Counted from the stretch's first letter, positions 25,270-37,913 are shown. The stretch is 49,523 nt of DNA from Intoshia linei (GCA_001642005.1 LWCA01000129.1:1-49523); one strand, 5' to 3'. Translations and numbers: made by a program. Notes: a model not told the origin generated them from the letters alone.

Positions 25270-25672
25270 TGTAAACTTTAATCGTATATCTCCCCTTTTT
25301 GAAATTTGTAGTCTATTTATTTTTTTGTCAGTAAGTCTAAACCCGCATTCTGATAAATAAAAGGATGGAAATGGCAACAAATCGGATAATTTTGCATATA
25401 CTCATCAATTTAGTTAAACTTGAATTCAATAGCCCACTATCATTAAAGATATATTTGTTTTTTTGTCATTCTAATAATTTAATAATACAATTAATTGGTT
25501 CAAGTATTACATAACCCCTTATTATCCTGAGAATATTGTATAAAATTAACAATAAATTAATCTAAAGTTTTCATAATCCTATACATTTGTAATATTTCCC
25601 GGGCCCCACCAAATTTCCAATGTCCCTCCAAAAAGTTCGTTATGGGGCCTGGTCCTACGGTTGGAAACACTG
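25270..25672. mobile_element. Truncated copy of the 18802-19428 hAT family
   Basis: Bases 25270-25672 align without length change to 19026-19428, with scattered substitutions, and end GGTTGGAAACACTG. The left part is cut off by the N gap. It is followed at once by CTCTAGAG, then by another hAT-type end at 25681. Confidence 0.92.
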
Positions 25673-25680
25673 CTCTAGAG
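25673..25680. repeat. 8-bp hAT target site CTCTAGAG between two element ends
   Basis: CTCTAGAG fits the nTCTAGAn target preference described for many hAT elements. It is flanked on the left by the end GGTTGGAAACACTG and on the right by CAGTGTTTCCAACC. Two hAT ends therefore face away from a single shared target octamer. Confidence 0.7.
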
Positions 25681-25800
25681 CAGTGTTTCCAACCTGTGGG
25701 TATTTACTCACGAGTAGGTAATTTGATATTTTTCATAGGTAATCGCGAAATTTGTTCTAAAAAAATAGGATTTTTTTTATTTTTTTTTGTCGCATGCATA
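25681..25800 (+). mobile_element. hAT-type element end, partner not found
   Basis: It begins CAGTGTTTCCAACCTGTGGG, a typical hAT terminus. The right boundary given is arbitrary; I do not see the matching inverted end before mL46 begins at 26454. It may be a solo end, or the other side of an insertion that split an older copy. Confidence 0.55.
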
Positions 25801-26453
25801 GTAACGTATGAAATATAATATTTCCCATTGAGTCCTTCAGAGTCAAAAACACAATTCCCCCTTTCTTTTACTATTTTGTATTATTAGTTTTTAAAAAAAT
25901 TATATAACTTATTTTAAAAAGCTGACCATCCAAAATGCAGTTAAACAATATAGTGGGTAATATCACAATAAGTACTATAATATATATTATTTCACTGGAA
26001 TGGAAATATTACAGATTCAGTGAAACACATAATGTAGGTCTTATATTCAATATTAACTTGAATTTTTCAATTCCTAATGGGGTGATATAACGCAATAATT
26101 ATAACAGATATCTTACCAGGGAATATTACTACTATTAGGTCATACATGTATTTGCATTAATATGAAAAATTAAAATAAAGGCTAAAGATTGTATAAAATG
26201 TCTATGAAAAAATTTAATACTATTGATCTAAATTTTTCCGGGTGGCTCAAACAAACTTTGCTTACTTGTTGTAAAATGCTGGGGAATATACAAATGTCAC
26301 ATGAAATCTTTAGTTTATTTACAATGTTCAAATTGAAAATGCTCCAATGTAATTGCAAGACTTGGAAATGAAATTGCATTAAAATAAATATATATTTATT
26401 TAAAATATTCTCAAAAATTAAGTCGAAATTAATGAACCTATTTTGATTATATA
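25801..26453. other. Intergenic upstream of mL46
   Basis: AT-rich sequence with no recognisable exon. The overlapping open frames at about 26182-26379 on both strands have no motif and no splice context. The mL46 promoter should lie at its right side. Confidence 0.55.
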
Positions 26454-27316
26454 ATGTCTGCAGGTTCGATATATTTACTTATATTTTTTTATAAATTTTT
26501 TAGCTAAAAGACTAGTAAAATGTGGAATATCGGTTATTTTAAATAGACCAGTGATAGTGTCACCTTCATTGAATACTTTTGAGAAAAAAGTTGATTCAGT
26601 AATGAAAAAAATGGAGGATTCAAGATCTTTATTGTCTGACCATGAATTAACCCATATTAAAGAAGAGTATACTTTATTATTGTCATATTACTATAATTTA
26701 GAGATCAAAAAATAAAGAGGATTTCTGCATTGAACAAAGGAACCCATTCAGAATTTGAAAAAGAAGAAATTGACAGTATTTTAGAAAAGGAAGATAAGTG
26801 GCAAATGGAGTTTGACCAATTTAAATTCATCCCTTTAAATAAATATGACGGTAAAAATAAATATATTTAATCAACCGTTAGATTGCAAGCAAAATATTTA
26901 CCGAAAATGCACAGAAAGATTGTACTTTGTTTCTCAACATAACTCAGACAGTTCAACTATAAAATATAATCTACCCTGGAAAATATGCACAGACGAGAAT
27001 GAACCATTAATAAATTTAGCGATAAATCTATTAAATCAAATTGAAATTAGCGAAAAATCGTATTACATCCTTTCTGAGTGTCCCAATTATGTTTACAAAT
27101 ATGTATATAATAAAACAAAATTTCCTACACTGATGAAGGTAACATTTAAATGAAGTTAATAATCCTTAGATATTCATTTACAATGCATTTCTTAAGGATA
27201 TTAATATTTATGCACACTACAAAAAAAATTTAAAAAATTTTGAATGGTTAACAAAAAATGAACTAAAGTCCCATATAGACAAAAATTTGTATAAAAAAAT
27301 AAAATTTTTATTGTGA
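26454..27316 (+). CDS. MRPL46: Mitochondrial large-subunit ribosomal protein mL46
   Basis: mL46 is a metazoan/fungal mitoribosome protein with a Nudix-like fold. Five exons (26454-26463, 26504-26666, 26702-26850, 26882-27138, 27170-27316) join in frame to 241 residues; the human protein has 279. Family features in order: VILNRPVIVSPSLNTFEKKV near the start, LLSDHELTHIKEED, EKEDKWQMEFDQFKFIPLNK, RLYFVSQHN, NLPWKICTDENEPLINLAIN, and KIFIYNAFL then WLTKNELKSHID at the end. These match the ordered motifs of mL46, including the PW-x-GETL-like and WVTKDEL-like segments. The first exon is only 10 bp (ATG plus seven bases), which makes the start the least certain part. The introns are 40, 35, 31 and 31 bp. 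Its stop lies 75 bp from the stop of the converging XPO1 gene. Confidence 0.85.
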
Positions 27317-27391
27317 AGCTTTTGATCATCTTTAAACTTGCACAACAAGTACTCCGAAATGTTAATATATTTATATACATAATGAAATGTG

Positions 27392-30300
27392 TCAATCGTC
27401 CATTTCGTCAGACTGCATTGACGGTTTAATCATTCCGGGTATGTTTTTGTGTTTGTCAAATTTTTCTTGTTGTGCTTTCAATGCTATTTCTTCACGGTCA
27501 TCTATAAACAGTTCGTTGGCATCAAAACCGTTATTTTCACGTATTTGTATTAAAAAATCACGAATGTTTTCCTTAAATTTATCTTCATCTTGGTTGAAAG
27601 CCAAAATTCCATCAAGAAATACAACAAGTTGTTCTTCACTTAAAAACGTATATGCTGATTTGAGATTGTGAGAGAGATGATACACGACAAATAATAAATT
27701 TTGGTTACTTTCGTATATTGGGTTGTTCTGAATGAGTTTAGAAAATTGTTTGGCAAGGTCATATAATTTTGATTGGTCGACATCAACATCTTTTCCTAAG
27801 TATTCCTTAATGACGTTCTTCTCAAGTAAACGAAACATGTGAGACATTATTTTAGCATAACCTGTGAGTGATGAAATGGTAAGAGAATTAGTGAGAATTG
27901 ATAGAATATTCATCAAAAGTAAAATAAAAAAATCGCTATAAAATTTTTGTGCATAAAGATGTTTTTCTACATGGGTAAAAAGTTCGTACAGTAAATCAAC
28001 ACTAATATCTGAAACTGAACGCATTTCTTGAGTCATTCCCATAATTATTGATTCAAGCAATGACTGCATTTGGGAATTATCCAAAGCAGACAACGAATCA
28101 AATGAATTTGTAACAATTTCTTTAATCATGACGAAAAATTGTTTGCGGTGGTCTGGGTAGGATTTAAAATCAGAACTAATCATATTGATGGTCGTAGGAT
28201 AGATTACATTCAATATATCAAATAAAAATGGTTTTATGCGATCGCCGACGGCGTATATTATGGCTTTAACTACAGTTAACACTTGATATTCTCTTACAGC
28301 CGCATCATTCGATCTATAGTCATTAAGTATAGTTTGGAGACAATTTGGTACAAATGTATCAATAATAATATTTTCTTCACGTGAATTTTCGAGCCAAGTT
28401 ATAAATAATTTCAAAATATCCACTTTTACATGTCTATATTTTGCAAGTTGTGACAAAGCTGTAGAATTAACATTAGCTAATTCGTGAATTATGGTGCTCA
28501 TGACCTTGTACATATTCTCCAAATCATCGAACAATTCTTTCATTTGGTGAGTAAAAGTTTTCCCAACACCCCGACAAACTGCCATGTTAATTTTCATAAA
28601 ATGAGAAATAAACGTACAGGATTCAACAGTTTTCAATATCAAAATATCCGAATTGGCTTGGTTAATAAGGCTACTCCATTCAATGTTAAATGATTTTAAC
28701 AAACCAGAAATAAGATCACATTGGGTGGTCAAAAAGGTTTGAGCACTAATCATAATTGCCAATGCTTCGAAATAGACGTATATCTGATGAGGTTGTAAAT
28801 CTCGAATTGTGTGATCCTTGATTTCAATGTAATCGTTAATAGCAGGACATACATCGGGAGGATTAATAATAACAAAAGAACGACGGCATTTTCGAGCAAT
28901 TTTAATTAAAGTATCCACCGCCATATCTTGTACCCCTTCATGAGTTTCATGCTAAATATAGATATAAATCATTCATAATTATATTACCATAAATTCATTT
29001 AATTTATTGACCACAGTCTTGTTAAATCTCCAGTGACACCGCAAAAATCGAGGATATTGACCAACAACGTACATTATATTAGAAGCAATAATGGCTTTAT
29101 TATCTTTACCCACCCTCATCTCACATAAATTGAGCAACTCTTTAATCACCCCCACCAAAAATCTCTTTTCAATGTCCTCCTGTAAGGTTCCACTGATTGA
29201 ACCAATAGCCCAACACAATTTGTTCAAAATAGACAATGAATATTCTTCACCGCTAACTTGTGCAACCAAACCCCTAAAAATATATTATAAAAATATTTAT
29301 ATAATATTACTTGTTCATAATTCCAATGGTGTGTTCTGGGTCAACGTGTGTTAGATAAACGAGAGTTTCGCGCATTGTTTGGTAAATATTGATAGAATTA
29401 GTATCTTGCATCGTTTCTCTAACAACATTTCCTTGCTCATTTTGAATGACCATTACCTCCTCAGGCTTTTCCATGTGCCGAATTAATAATTGACGAATAG
29501 TCCCTAACGCTTGCATATACATTCCAACATCAAAGCTTTCTACTTTTACATTCAACGAGTTATCTTTAATGAATGGATTGCGTTTGGACATCAAAAATAC
29601 GGGACCAAAACAAGATTGAAAATACGAAGAACCGTTTCCAGTATAAATTGCATAACATCTATGAGCCAAGAAATGCCAATAATCCAAGCAAATTTTGAAA
29701 ATCTCTTTGTCATCGATCTGAGAAATTTCAATGAGATATTCAATGCAAACCATAACGTCTGCTTTATGTTCGTTACTATTTTCCACGGTAGGTGAATGAT
29801 TACACAGATAGACAACCAAAAAGAGACAAATGTTTTGTACAAAATTTTGATCAGAATCATTACCATCTTCGTAACCTTTTTTGACGTCTGGAGGAGATGG
29901 AATAACAGATTTAAGATACTTTACCATTTCAACGAAAATTTGTAGAATATTTGGTTCATAAGCTTTTTTGGTGGGTACGCTTACTATCTCCGTTAAGCAT
30001 TGTACAATAATGTTTCGGAAAATGTCAACATATAAAAATCGTTGACTAAGTATTTCTAGCATGTTTGTTTGAAACATGTAGACAAGCGGGACCCAGTGTA
30101 AGCAATTGTAAATCATTCCCAATGTCGCCATACACAATTCGGGAGAATTTGAATTCGATAGAATTAAACGTGACACATCAAAAACTTTACTGAATTCGTC
30201 GCACAATGATTTTCTCAAATATTTGGCTTTTGCTTGAGTAATTTGACCAGAGCTAAAATCGAAAATTTCTTGGCTCAGTTGCTTGACAAAATTCATATTA

Positions 30301-30794
30301 TTTATACAGATTGTGTCGTTGGTTTTGGAAGATTCCATAATATCATCTATTAGAGAGGGCCAATTATGCGGCCAAACTCTCCGAACAATTAAAACTAGCA
30401 CCTGATTCACTTTGTGTACAAAAACACGATTCTTGTTGTATTTCTCTTGATTTTCAGAGGAGTTCATCATAAGATGAACCAAGTACCGCTTTATAGACTC
30501 AATATTTTTTTGATCCCATTCGTGCCATTTGGTTTTTATTGCTGTTTCCAGTAGTTGCAATGCGTAAAATTTAACAGAATCTACATCAGTAGAACTAATA
30601 ATATTCTCAACCATCATCCATGAACCAGGAACGTTTCGAAACTCATTTAATACTTCAGCAGCTTCTGATTGTAAAGTTCCTTTTCCGTTGTAGAAGACGT
30701 CGACTATTTTCACCAATAGGTCCACATCAAGACCATTTGAGATGTCAAATATTTTTCGAGGGTTCCAACTAATTTGTATTTGTGCGGAATTCAT
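27392..30794 (-). CDS. XPO1: Exportin-1 (CRM1), nuclear export receptor
   Basis: Exportin-1 binds leucine-rich export signals together with RanGTP and moves cargo through the nuclear pore. Three exons (30794-29311, 29273-28988, 28951-27392) join in frame to 1109 residues; the human protein has 1071. Central groove motifs are intact: [12 protein letters not shown] at residues 512-523, then [11 protein letters not shown] with Cys545, then [16 protein letters not shown] and NKLNEF. Cys545 is the counterpart of human Cys528, the target of leptomycin B, so sensitivity is predicted. The third exon begins [14 protein letters not shown]. The C-terminus has [20 protein letters not shown] and ends [18 protein letters not shown]. 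The N-terminus has the importin-beta N-terminal region ([16 protein letters not shown]). The introns are 37 and 36 bp. A minus-strand AATAAA lies at 27307-27312, inside the end of mL46. Confidence 0.98.
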
Positions 30795-31315
30795 TACCAG
30801 TAAATTAATTATACCTTGTTATTTTTGTAAAATTTTGAGTTATATCCAATGTTATTCTCTTGTAACGTTCAAAAATATATAAATGCTTTTAAATTGTCTT
30901 ACTTCGGATAATAATTAGTTACGTATACCGGATATAACCAGTATCATCCAGTTAAATCATACTACGTTAATTTGAAGTTATGGAAACATATCAATAAAAC
31001 TTAAAGCTACTGTGCAAGTGAAACATTTAATTCAATATACAATTGTAAATTAATTTTTTTTGTCGTTGTAATCCATGAATGTATTATAAAAGCTATGGTA
31101 TGAAATGCGCCTGGAAAATTTTTGTATAATTTTAAAAATCAAATTTGATCTTTTCTCCGAAGTGCAACCGAAAAACCTAATAATTAGCAATTTATGATAT
31201 TCAATTTTTTACTTTGCATTTTCTAATCGTTTTAATCTACTAAGTGAAATTATTTTTTCGATTACAAAAAAGTATAAAGTGTGCCAGTAAACCATGAATC
31301 CTTCAGTAATGCAGA
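30795..31315. other. Intergenic between RALGAPB and XPO1
   Basis: This 521-bp AT-rich spacer separates two minus-strand genes, with the RALGAPB stop on the right and the XPO1 start on the left. I see no additional exon. It should hold the XPO1 promoter and the RALGAPB 3' untranslated region. Confidence 0.65.
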
Positions 31316-34300
31316 TTATTGGTATGAGAGTGCTAAATTACATGTAATTGTTTCAAAATATTCAAACACTGATGATTTCATGAATATATTATATTGAAAG
31401 TCGGAAATTGAACAAATCTCAACAGTCTCATACATTAAATTACTATAATTGAGAAAAAAATCTTGGGATCTATTTAGGTAATTGGTGAGTCTTTCACTGA
31501 TGTGTTCTATGAATGGATGTATTCTTATACAATGCAAATGTAATACTTTTATATTCGGGATCGTAGCACGTATTTATGTACCAAATTAATATACTGAAAG
31601 TAGACCAACTACAATTAAGCTTCAATAGTGGAAATTTAAGGCCTACAATTTAATTCAAGTACAACATAATATTCTGTTACCTTTTTTTTCAAATTCATGA
31701 GGCAGGATTATATGAAAATAAATTTTATTCAAGTCATTTTCCCAGACACGCGTTCTTGGTATTTTTTTGTCGTACCCAATCTTGAAATATAAAGATGTAA
31801 CTAACATTGTACCACATCTATGTAAGTTGTATCCCTGGCTGCTTCACCAATTGAGTTGAAAAATATCCAAAATTTGTGAGAATTCTAAAATCTAATAATT
31901 AAACAAACCTGGAAATAAATGACAAAATGTATATATAAGGTCAACATAGTTGTTGATTACTTTTTTGAATAATTCTATAGAGAAGTGGTTTTCAACCAGG
32001 GTCGTGAGAATATGAAAATTTTATGAATATAGTTATTTATTATTTTTATTTTAATATAATATTGACAGTAATAATGTTACGGAAATATTTTTACATTCTT
32101 TATTACAATTTTAAATGTTCTTCTTCACTCAATATATAAACTATTCCCGATAAAACACAGGATGAAGTAATAGATATAATAAATGATAACACTGCAAGAA
32201 TATTTTCTATGAAAAATCACTAAGTACTTTTTAGTATGATATGATTGATTTATATCCAAATGTATTTCCGATTGCTTTGACATTGCTACTATCTTTTCCG
32301 TAAACTTATCTGTGTGAAGCAGGATTTTATCCGTTTGTTCATATAAAAACAAAGTTAATAAACAGATTGAATCTTAAGGATGATATGAGGCGCGCCTTGT
32401 CGCATACACTGCCCAGGATATCAATAATTGTAGCTAAAATACAACCTCAAATTTCACATGAAAAAATTAAATTTAGTTATTAATAATTAAATTTATTATA
32501 ATAATAGATTGTACTGAACAGTGCTCAGTGAGCACAGTATAAAATATAAATAAAACTGAATATTTATATTGCATTTTTAGTAATTTTATTTATATGAATT
32601 AATGTGATGTTTGGAGTATATAGAAAATTTTGTATGTTTATAAGGGGTCGCGAACACAAAAACGTTGAAAACCACTGATATATAGGAAATTATTGGGAAT
32701 AGTTTACTAATGACATGTCTAACTGTATTTATATAAAAACTAGGTTGACTGTTTTGTACTTCGTATAAACAGCACATAGCTTTGCAGAGGGCCGCTTTTT
32801 TCATTTTACCAAAAAAATAAAATCTTACATAAAAATACTACAATTCACTATTACGAATCTTTTAAAAGAATGGTTCCCAAACGTGTGAAAAAAAATTTTA
32901 TTTTTAAATTCTAGGACCATTAATTATATAAAATCTTTTATTTCAATGAAAAAATTTCCAAAAAATAGAATAAACAGTAAATGGCTTTTTTGAACACGAA
33001 GGCTTAACTTAACATTAAAACTTTTTATGTATTTTAACTGGAAAAAACTGTATTACATGTGATCGTTTTTTAGATTCTTAAACTATTAGTTTTTTTAATT
33101 TGATAAAAAAAGATAATGTAGACACACAAATAAAGAGTTTTATATAAGTTAAAATGGGTAATTTTAGGTTTGACATGAAGATATCAGATTTTGAAATTAA
33201 AATGTATAATGTTCATTATTTTAAAATCTGTATCAGAGTGTATATTTTTAAATTCTAGGATTAGTTTGATTTTAGTTTTGGCCGGCTAGAGGAAGTTTCT
33301 GACATTGACATTTATTTTAGTTTATGCCGTCGAAAAATCTGATTTGGAATTTGTGTTTGTTAAAATTCTATGACTCTTATCTATTGAAAAAACTATAACA
33401 CACAGACAGACATTCAATTTTATATAAGTAAGGATTACACTATAACTGATGCAATCATTTTGGCTAAACATTGTAACAAATACAACGTCTTCGATAATTA
33501 CATCAATGGAATCCAAATTATTTAAATTTTGTTTAAATTTCTTTGAAGTTGAAGATAAATGACAAAATTTTTTGCAATATCGAGATGGCTCGCTTAACTA
33601 AAATCAAGGTATACATTGTAGCACCATATCAATTAAAATTACTCTTGTATAATTGAGACTGGTTAGAATCCACCAAATAATATTGAAATCTTCACATTTT
33701 CTATGATTTTTTTACTAAATTGTTAAAAAAAATTACCGCTGTGGCTGACAAACTTCATCCATAATGTTCCAGTCCGATTCTGAATCGTTAACCCAATCAC
33801 TTATCAATTTCTTACAAGACTTTAATTCTTGGAAAACTGGATCGTTAAAAACTAAAGAATCATTGCGCCACAAATCTTCCTCATCTACTTTATATGGAAT
33901 ACAATCTAAACTAATTGTATACATAAACACCTTTTTTTGTAATTACAATTGTTGTGATTTATAATTATTGAAAATTTTGGATGGGTAAAGGTATTGATAA
34001 CTAATGCTAGCCTTATCAAAAGGATATTTGTTCATATCGTAATCACGACAGATAGTCATTGATTTCTTTTTAATATGCTTTGTCTTTACAAGCGTCTAAA
34101 CATTAAAGTAAGGAGACTTAAAAATATTACGTCATCCAGTTTTAAAAAATCTTTAGTGATGGAAACGTCCCACTCAAATCGTCCATTTTCATTTCGAATG
34201 ATGACTTTAACTATATATGTAACACGGTTCAATTATAGTTTTTTTGAAATTGAGAAAGTATATTTTTATGCACATAATTGTATGTGTAATATTAATAATT

Positions 34301-37300
34301 TTATCAAAGATCGTAAAATATGTAGAGTTAAGTAACTTGGAATGACCAGCATTTCAAAAATTTAATATATGTTCCTCACAAAAACATACCTTTTCATTTT
34401 AAAAAAGAGTTTAAAATATATGACATAATGCAATCGTTCCCATAACCCAGATATCATCGTATTTTAAATAATAAACCCTTCACTACATTCACGTTTTGAA
34501 AATAGAACTCTACGTCTCGCAGATAATAACTTGTGACACAATTGTTTCTGCTTCATGCTAAAACGGTTCGGGAACAACTGCCTTATTGTATACGGTAACA
34601 AGTTAATATTAAAAATTACTTTCATTTTGATATTGTGCCTGAATCGGAAGACTTATAATAATATCCTCATCTATGACATAATGCCTAAATTGATCACATT
34701 CTTGGTCGACATTTACGCTGCAGTTGCTTGTCTAAAATAAAACTAATATACATCTAACTGCATCTGAACCTTAAAATGGTTAACAGCATTTAAATTGAAA
34801 ATATACGATAACAATCTATTAGCTGCATAGTAAATGTGAGAGAGGTACATATTTTTATTGTAATCTTCTCTAAATGATAATTGGGATGCATTATCAAAAT
34901 TTTTAAAATAATCTCCAGATATTCCAATATTACAAGCTTTAACGATTGTATTAAACAGTTTATCATCGTTCAAAATAATGTAACGAGCTGCATATATCCA
35001 ATCCAAAATACATTCGAAAGTAAATGTGATGAGAATAATTATTTTTTCGATGGCCAATTCTTGCACATCATCATTTGAAGATTGATTTAAGGGAAAAGCT
35101 TTTTCACTCTTCTTTGCACCAGTGTTACTGGAGGTTTGATTACTTACTAATGAAAAAATACGCTTGGCCTGTTTGAGTGAAAATGGCATATCCTGTGAAA
35201 TAATACTATCTTTATGTTGTAACTTTTTATCGAAATCCAACAAATCTGTTACTGTTTTGTTAGATGATTTGGATTGCAAACTCAAATTCCAATTGTGATC
35301 GATTTGCTGAACAAAGTACGATTTCCTTTTTTTAGAGTTCGATATATTTGACGGGCTCTGGATTATTTTTTTGTTTTGTCTCTCTACACTAGAAAGCTTA
35401 TTTTCTACTGTAACAGAAGAGTTGCTGACGGATGGAACATTTCTACCCGCATTAGTTTTAGATGTTTCATCAATACATCCTACAAAAAATGATTCAACAC
35501 CGTCTATTATAAAATCACACAGCAAAGACACCATAAGTTTCATGGAAATTATAACTTCATGATCATTTAAATCAATCACATTTGATTGCAACCTGGAAAA
35601 AGAAGAAACGGTTTCCAATATACTAATCATAAGACCACAATCCATTTTATATGAAAAAGATTTAATGAGATGAGAGAATATAGAAAGGCTCTGAGTTATT
35701 ATAATCTGCATAGATATCACCTGCATCTCTTTTTTCAACTTACAACTATCCATTGCTAACTCGGGTGTTCCATTAGCCAATAAAGCCATAAGCAACAATT
35801 GCAAATTTTCACTGTTGGTTTCGGAATAAATGGAAACTCGCAAAGCCGTAGCAATAGAATTAAAAATAGCAGAATTTGTGCTATCGGTTTGACTTTTATA
35901 TATAAAGTTTATATCTTTAATAGATAGCTGTTTTATAAGTGCGATCATTGATATCAATATGCTTATGGCAGCTTTTTTTAAAGTATCGTTGACATATTTC
36001 TCATCTAGTTTAGAAATCAGTACAAATTGGCAAATAAGCAAGTAATCATCGATCAATAAAAAAATCAGTTTCATGCCACACTTCATAATGTTTACAGAAT
36101 TTATAATAATGGACGCGATCAAAGGGTAAATTTTGCATTCATGAGCCAAATGGATACTTTGTTTAATAATAGTTGATATTTTAATAATCTCCTCATCGTT
36201 AAACATTCCTATATCAGAAGTTATAATGACGCAATTTGAAAAAACCCGGCATATATGGCCCACTAATTCACTATATCCTATGGGGTTGTCAACTAGCATT
36301 TTAGATACTGCTGCTTTATCTGCATCGACGAGTAATAAATCGAAAATCCAATTTTTAAAAAAATAAAAAAGGTAATATACGCTATTCAAGCAATTTGAAT
36401 TTCTCATTATATTTGAAATATAACTAACAGGGTCTTGATTTAGAACACCACCATTTTCAGATTCTATTGATTTTGTATCCGAATCGTCTGATTTATCAAT
36501 AACTTCAATATGACTCATTTGAATGATTTTGAAACCATCCTTTTGGTGTAACTTTCTGAGATGTAAATTGTAATTTTTCGTGTCGATTGGATCAAAAATT
36601 TTTCGTTTGTGTAAGATTGAATAATTACAATTGGGCATGGAACTTTCCAAAGTTTTAAAATTGTCAAACTTGGGTTTTACACCTCTCTCTTTGATCTGGG
36701 GAGCTGATAATTTCAATTTTCGATAAAAATTAATTATTAGTTGTTTTTGATATTTGAAAGAGGTGATCACATCATAATTTGATGATGTTTCTATCTGCAT
36801 TAGAAAGTCCATTATATTTATAAAACACATAATTGTTTCTTTGAACAATATATGTATGTTTAGATTTATAGCTTGCAAGGATAATGCATGGAATTTTGGA
36901 GATAAATATTCTAAGGCACGAAACTTTTCTGACTTGACGAAACAATTCAATTGAGACATTTCAATAGGTCGTTGCAACATGTTGATAACGTAAAACCACA
37001 TAACACAAATCGTAGATTCGTTAAAATTAGCAAACATGGAATTTCGCTTGTTTTCGTCTTGCATTCTTCGAGATTCACACTTGTTGATACGTACAAACAT
37101 TTCAAGAGTCAGCTCAAAGCAATACTTTCTCCACAATTCTATAAGATAAATTTGATGTCTACATTCTATAATTAATTTGAATAATCTTTTCCACAACACA
37201 TCGGATGGCATATGATATAAACAAGATTTAAACCAACAAAGAAATAAGTTCTCCAGCATGGAATTTACCAGATTGGATTCTTCAAAAACTTTGAAAATTG

Positions 37301-37913
37301 AATTGGATTGAGAACGAAGCTGTGGAAAATATGGTAGTGTAAGAATATTATTACAAGAGTCAATTTGAAAATGCAACAAACTAACCCATGTCAGTTGTGG
37401 TGTGGTACAAGTCACGAGGGAGTAAATTACTTCAACAATTTTATTGCAGAGTGAAATATGTTTTTTCAAATTTTCAAGTTCAGAGTCTTTTAAACATTGA
37501 TAAATATGTTTTCGCATGTTAAAAACTACTGGTAAGTTATCTAAAATAGTGTTTAAATATTTATTTCTGTCTTGAGATATAACTTTTGGTAAATTCTCGT
37601 CAGTGTTTTTGCAAATGGCGTTTATCCACATTATATAAATATTAACGCATTCACTTAAAGTATTTATTTCTGTTAATTGTAAAGACAGTCCAAAATTTAT
37701 CACCTCCATCACCCAGTTCACTTCTTTTTCAGTTTTCAAATTCCTCAACAAACGGAAATTATCATCGCATAACGAATCTACAATAGTACATGCTACATTC
37801 TGACCAATATAATAAGGAAATAAAGATAACACTGTGATTTGGTTAGTTATTATTGAGTTTTCCTGTTCTTCGTTTGGTAGCGAAGATTCTCCAAACCTTT
37901 CGGATCTCGGCAT
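31316..37913 (-). CDS. RALGAPB: Ral GTPase-activating protein subunit beta
   Basis: RalGAP-beta is the non-catalytic partner of the alpha subunits; the complex turns off RalA/B. I placed twelve exons, in minus order: 37913-34770, 34731-34620, 34210-34131, 34095-34002, 33905-33737, 33700-33643, 33597-33441, 33392-33328, 31884-31813, 31780-31681, 31642-31547 and 31506-31316. They join in frame to 1445 residues; the human protein has 1494. The first exon has LKTEKEVNWVMEVINFGLSL, the family block near residues 57-76. Later exons give DQFRHYVIDEDIIISLP, VIIRNENGRFEWDVS, NCIPYKVDEEDL, then a RapGAP-like region: SIDVIIEDVVFVTMFSQND, KFWIFFNSIG, RVWENDLNKIYFHIILP. The last part follows the human C-terminus (HISERLTNYLNRS) but lacks the long low-complexity insert before it. 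The exon at 33392-33328 would need a GC donor. Exact 3' boundaries are inferred from frame and could shift. Confidence 0.88.
31885..33327 (-). other. Large RALGAPB intron carrying transposon pieces
   Basis: This 1.44-kb intron begins with GC (GCATAA) on the gene strand and ends TTTTAG. It holds the hAT element at 31983-32677 and, at about 32876, GGTTCCCAAACGTGTG, which resembles another hAT end. The string TTTTTAAATTCTAGGA occurs twice (about 32909 and 33245). No coding sequence is seen. Confidence 0.6.
31983..32677. mobile_element. Non-autonomous hAT element inside RALGAPB
   Basis: The left end AAGTGGTTTTCAACC and the reverse complement of the right end, CAGTGGTTTTCAACG, are near-perfect inverted ends, with GGGTCG and CGCGACCCC also inverted just inside. 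The flanks CTATAGAG (31975-31982) and ATATATAG (32678-32685) match at six of eight positions, as expected for an ageing 8-bp duplication. The 695-bp body has no transposase motif. It is a different family from 18802-19428. Confidence 0.8.
34211..34619 (-). other. RALGAPB intron 2
   Basis: A 409-bp intron between the second and third exons. Open frames inside (34555-34740 on the plus strand overlaps it) have no motif. I looked for an additional coding exon, but the best candidate after a TTTTAG acceptor hits a stop at once in the required phase. Confidence 0.55.

Noticed and set aside
28200-28230. Suspected replacement of the leptomycin-target cysteine by Thr in the XPO1 segment YPTTINMI
   Set aside because: That segment aligns to a different part of the protein; the true counterpart is the conserved Cys545 in [11 protein letters not shown].
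32125-32352. 75-codon minus-strand frame in the RALGAPB intron
   Set aside because: It lies inside the hAT element and does not align with the RALGAPB order of motifs.
34770-34790. A 20-bp intron (GTATATTAGTTTTATTTTAG) at the end of RALGAPB exon 1
   Set aside because: An upstream donor (AAG followed by GTTCAG) gives a 38-bp intron in the same frame, in line with the other introns; cDNA would settle it.
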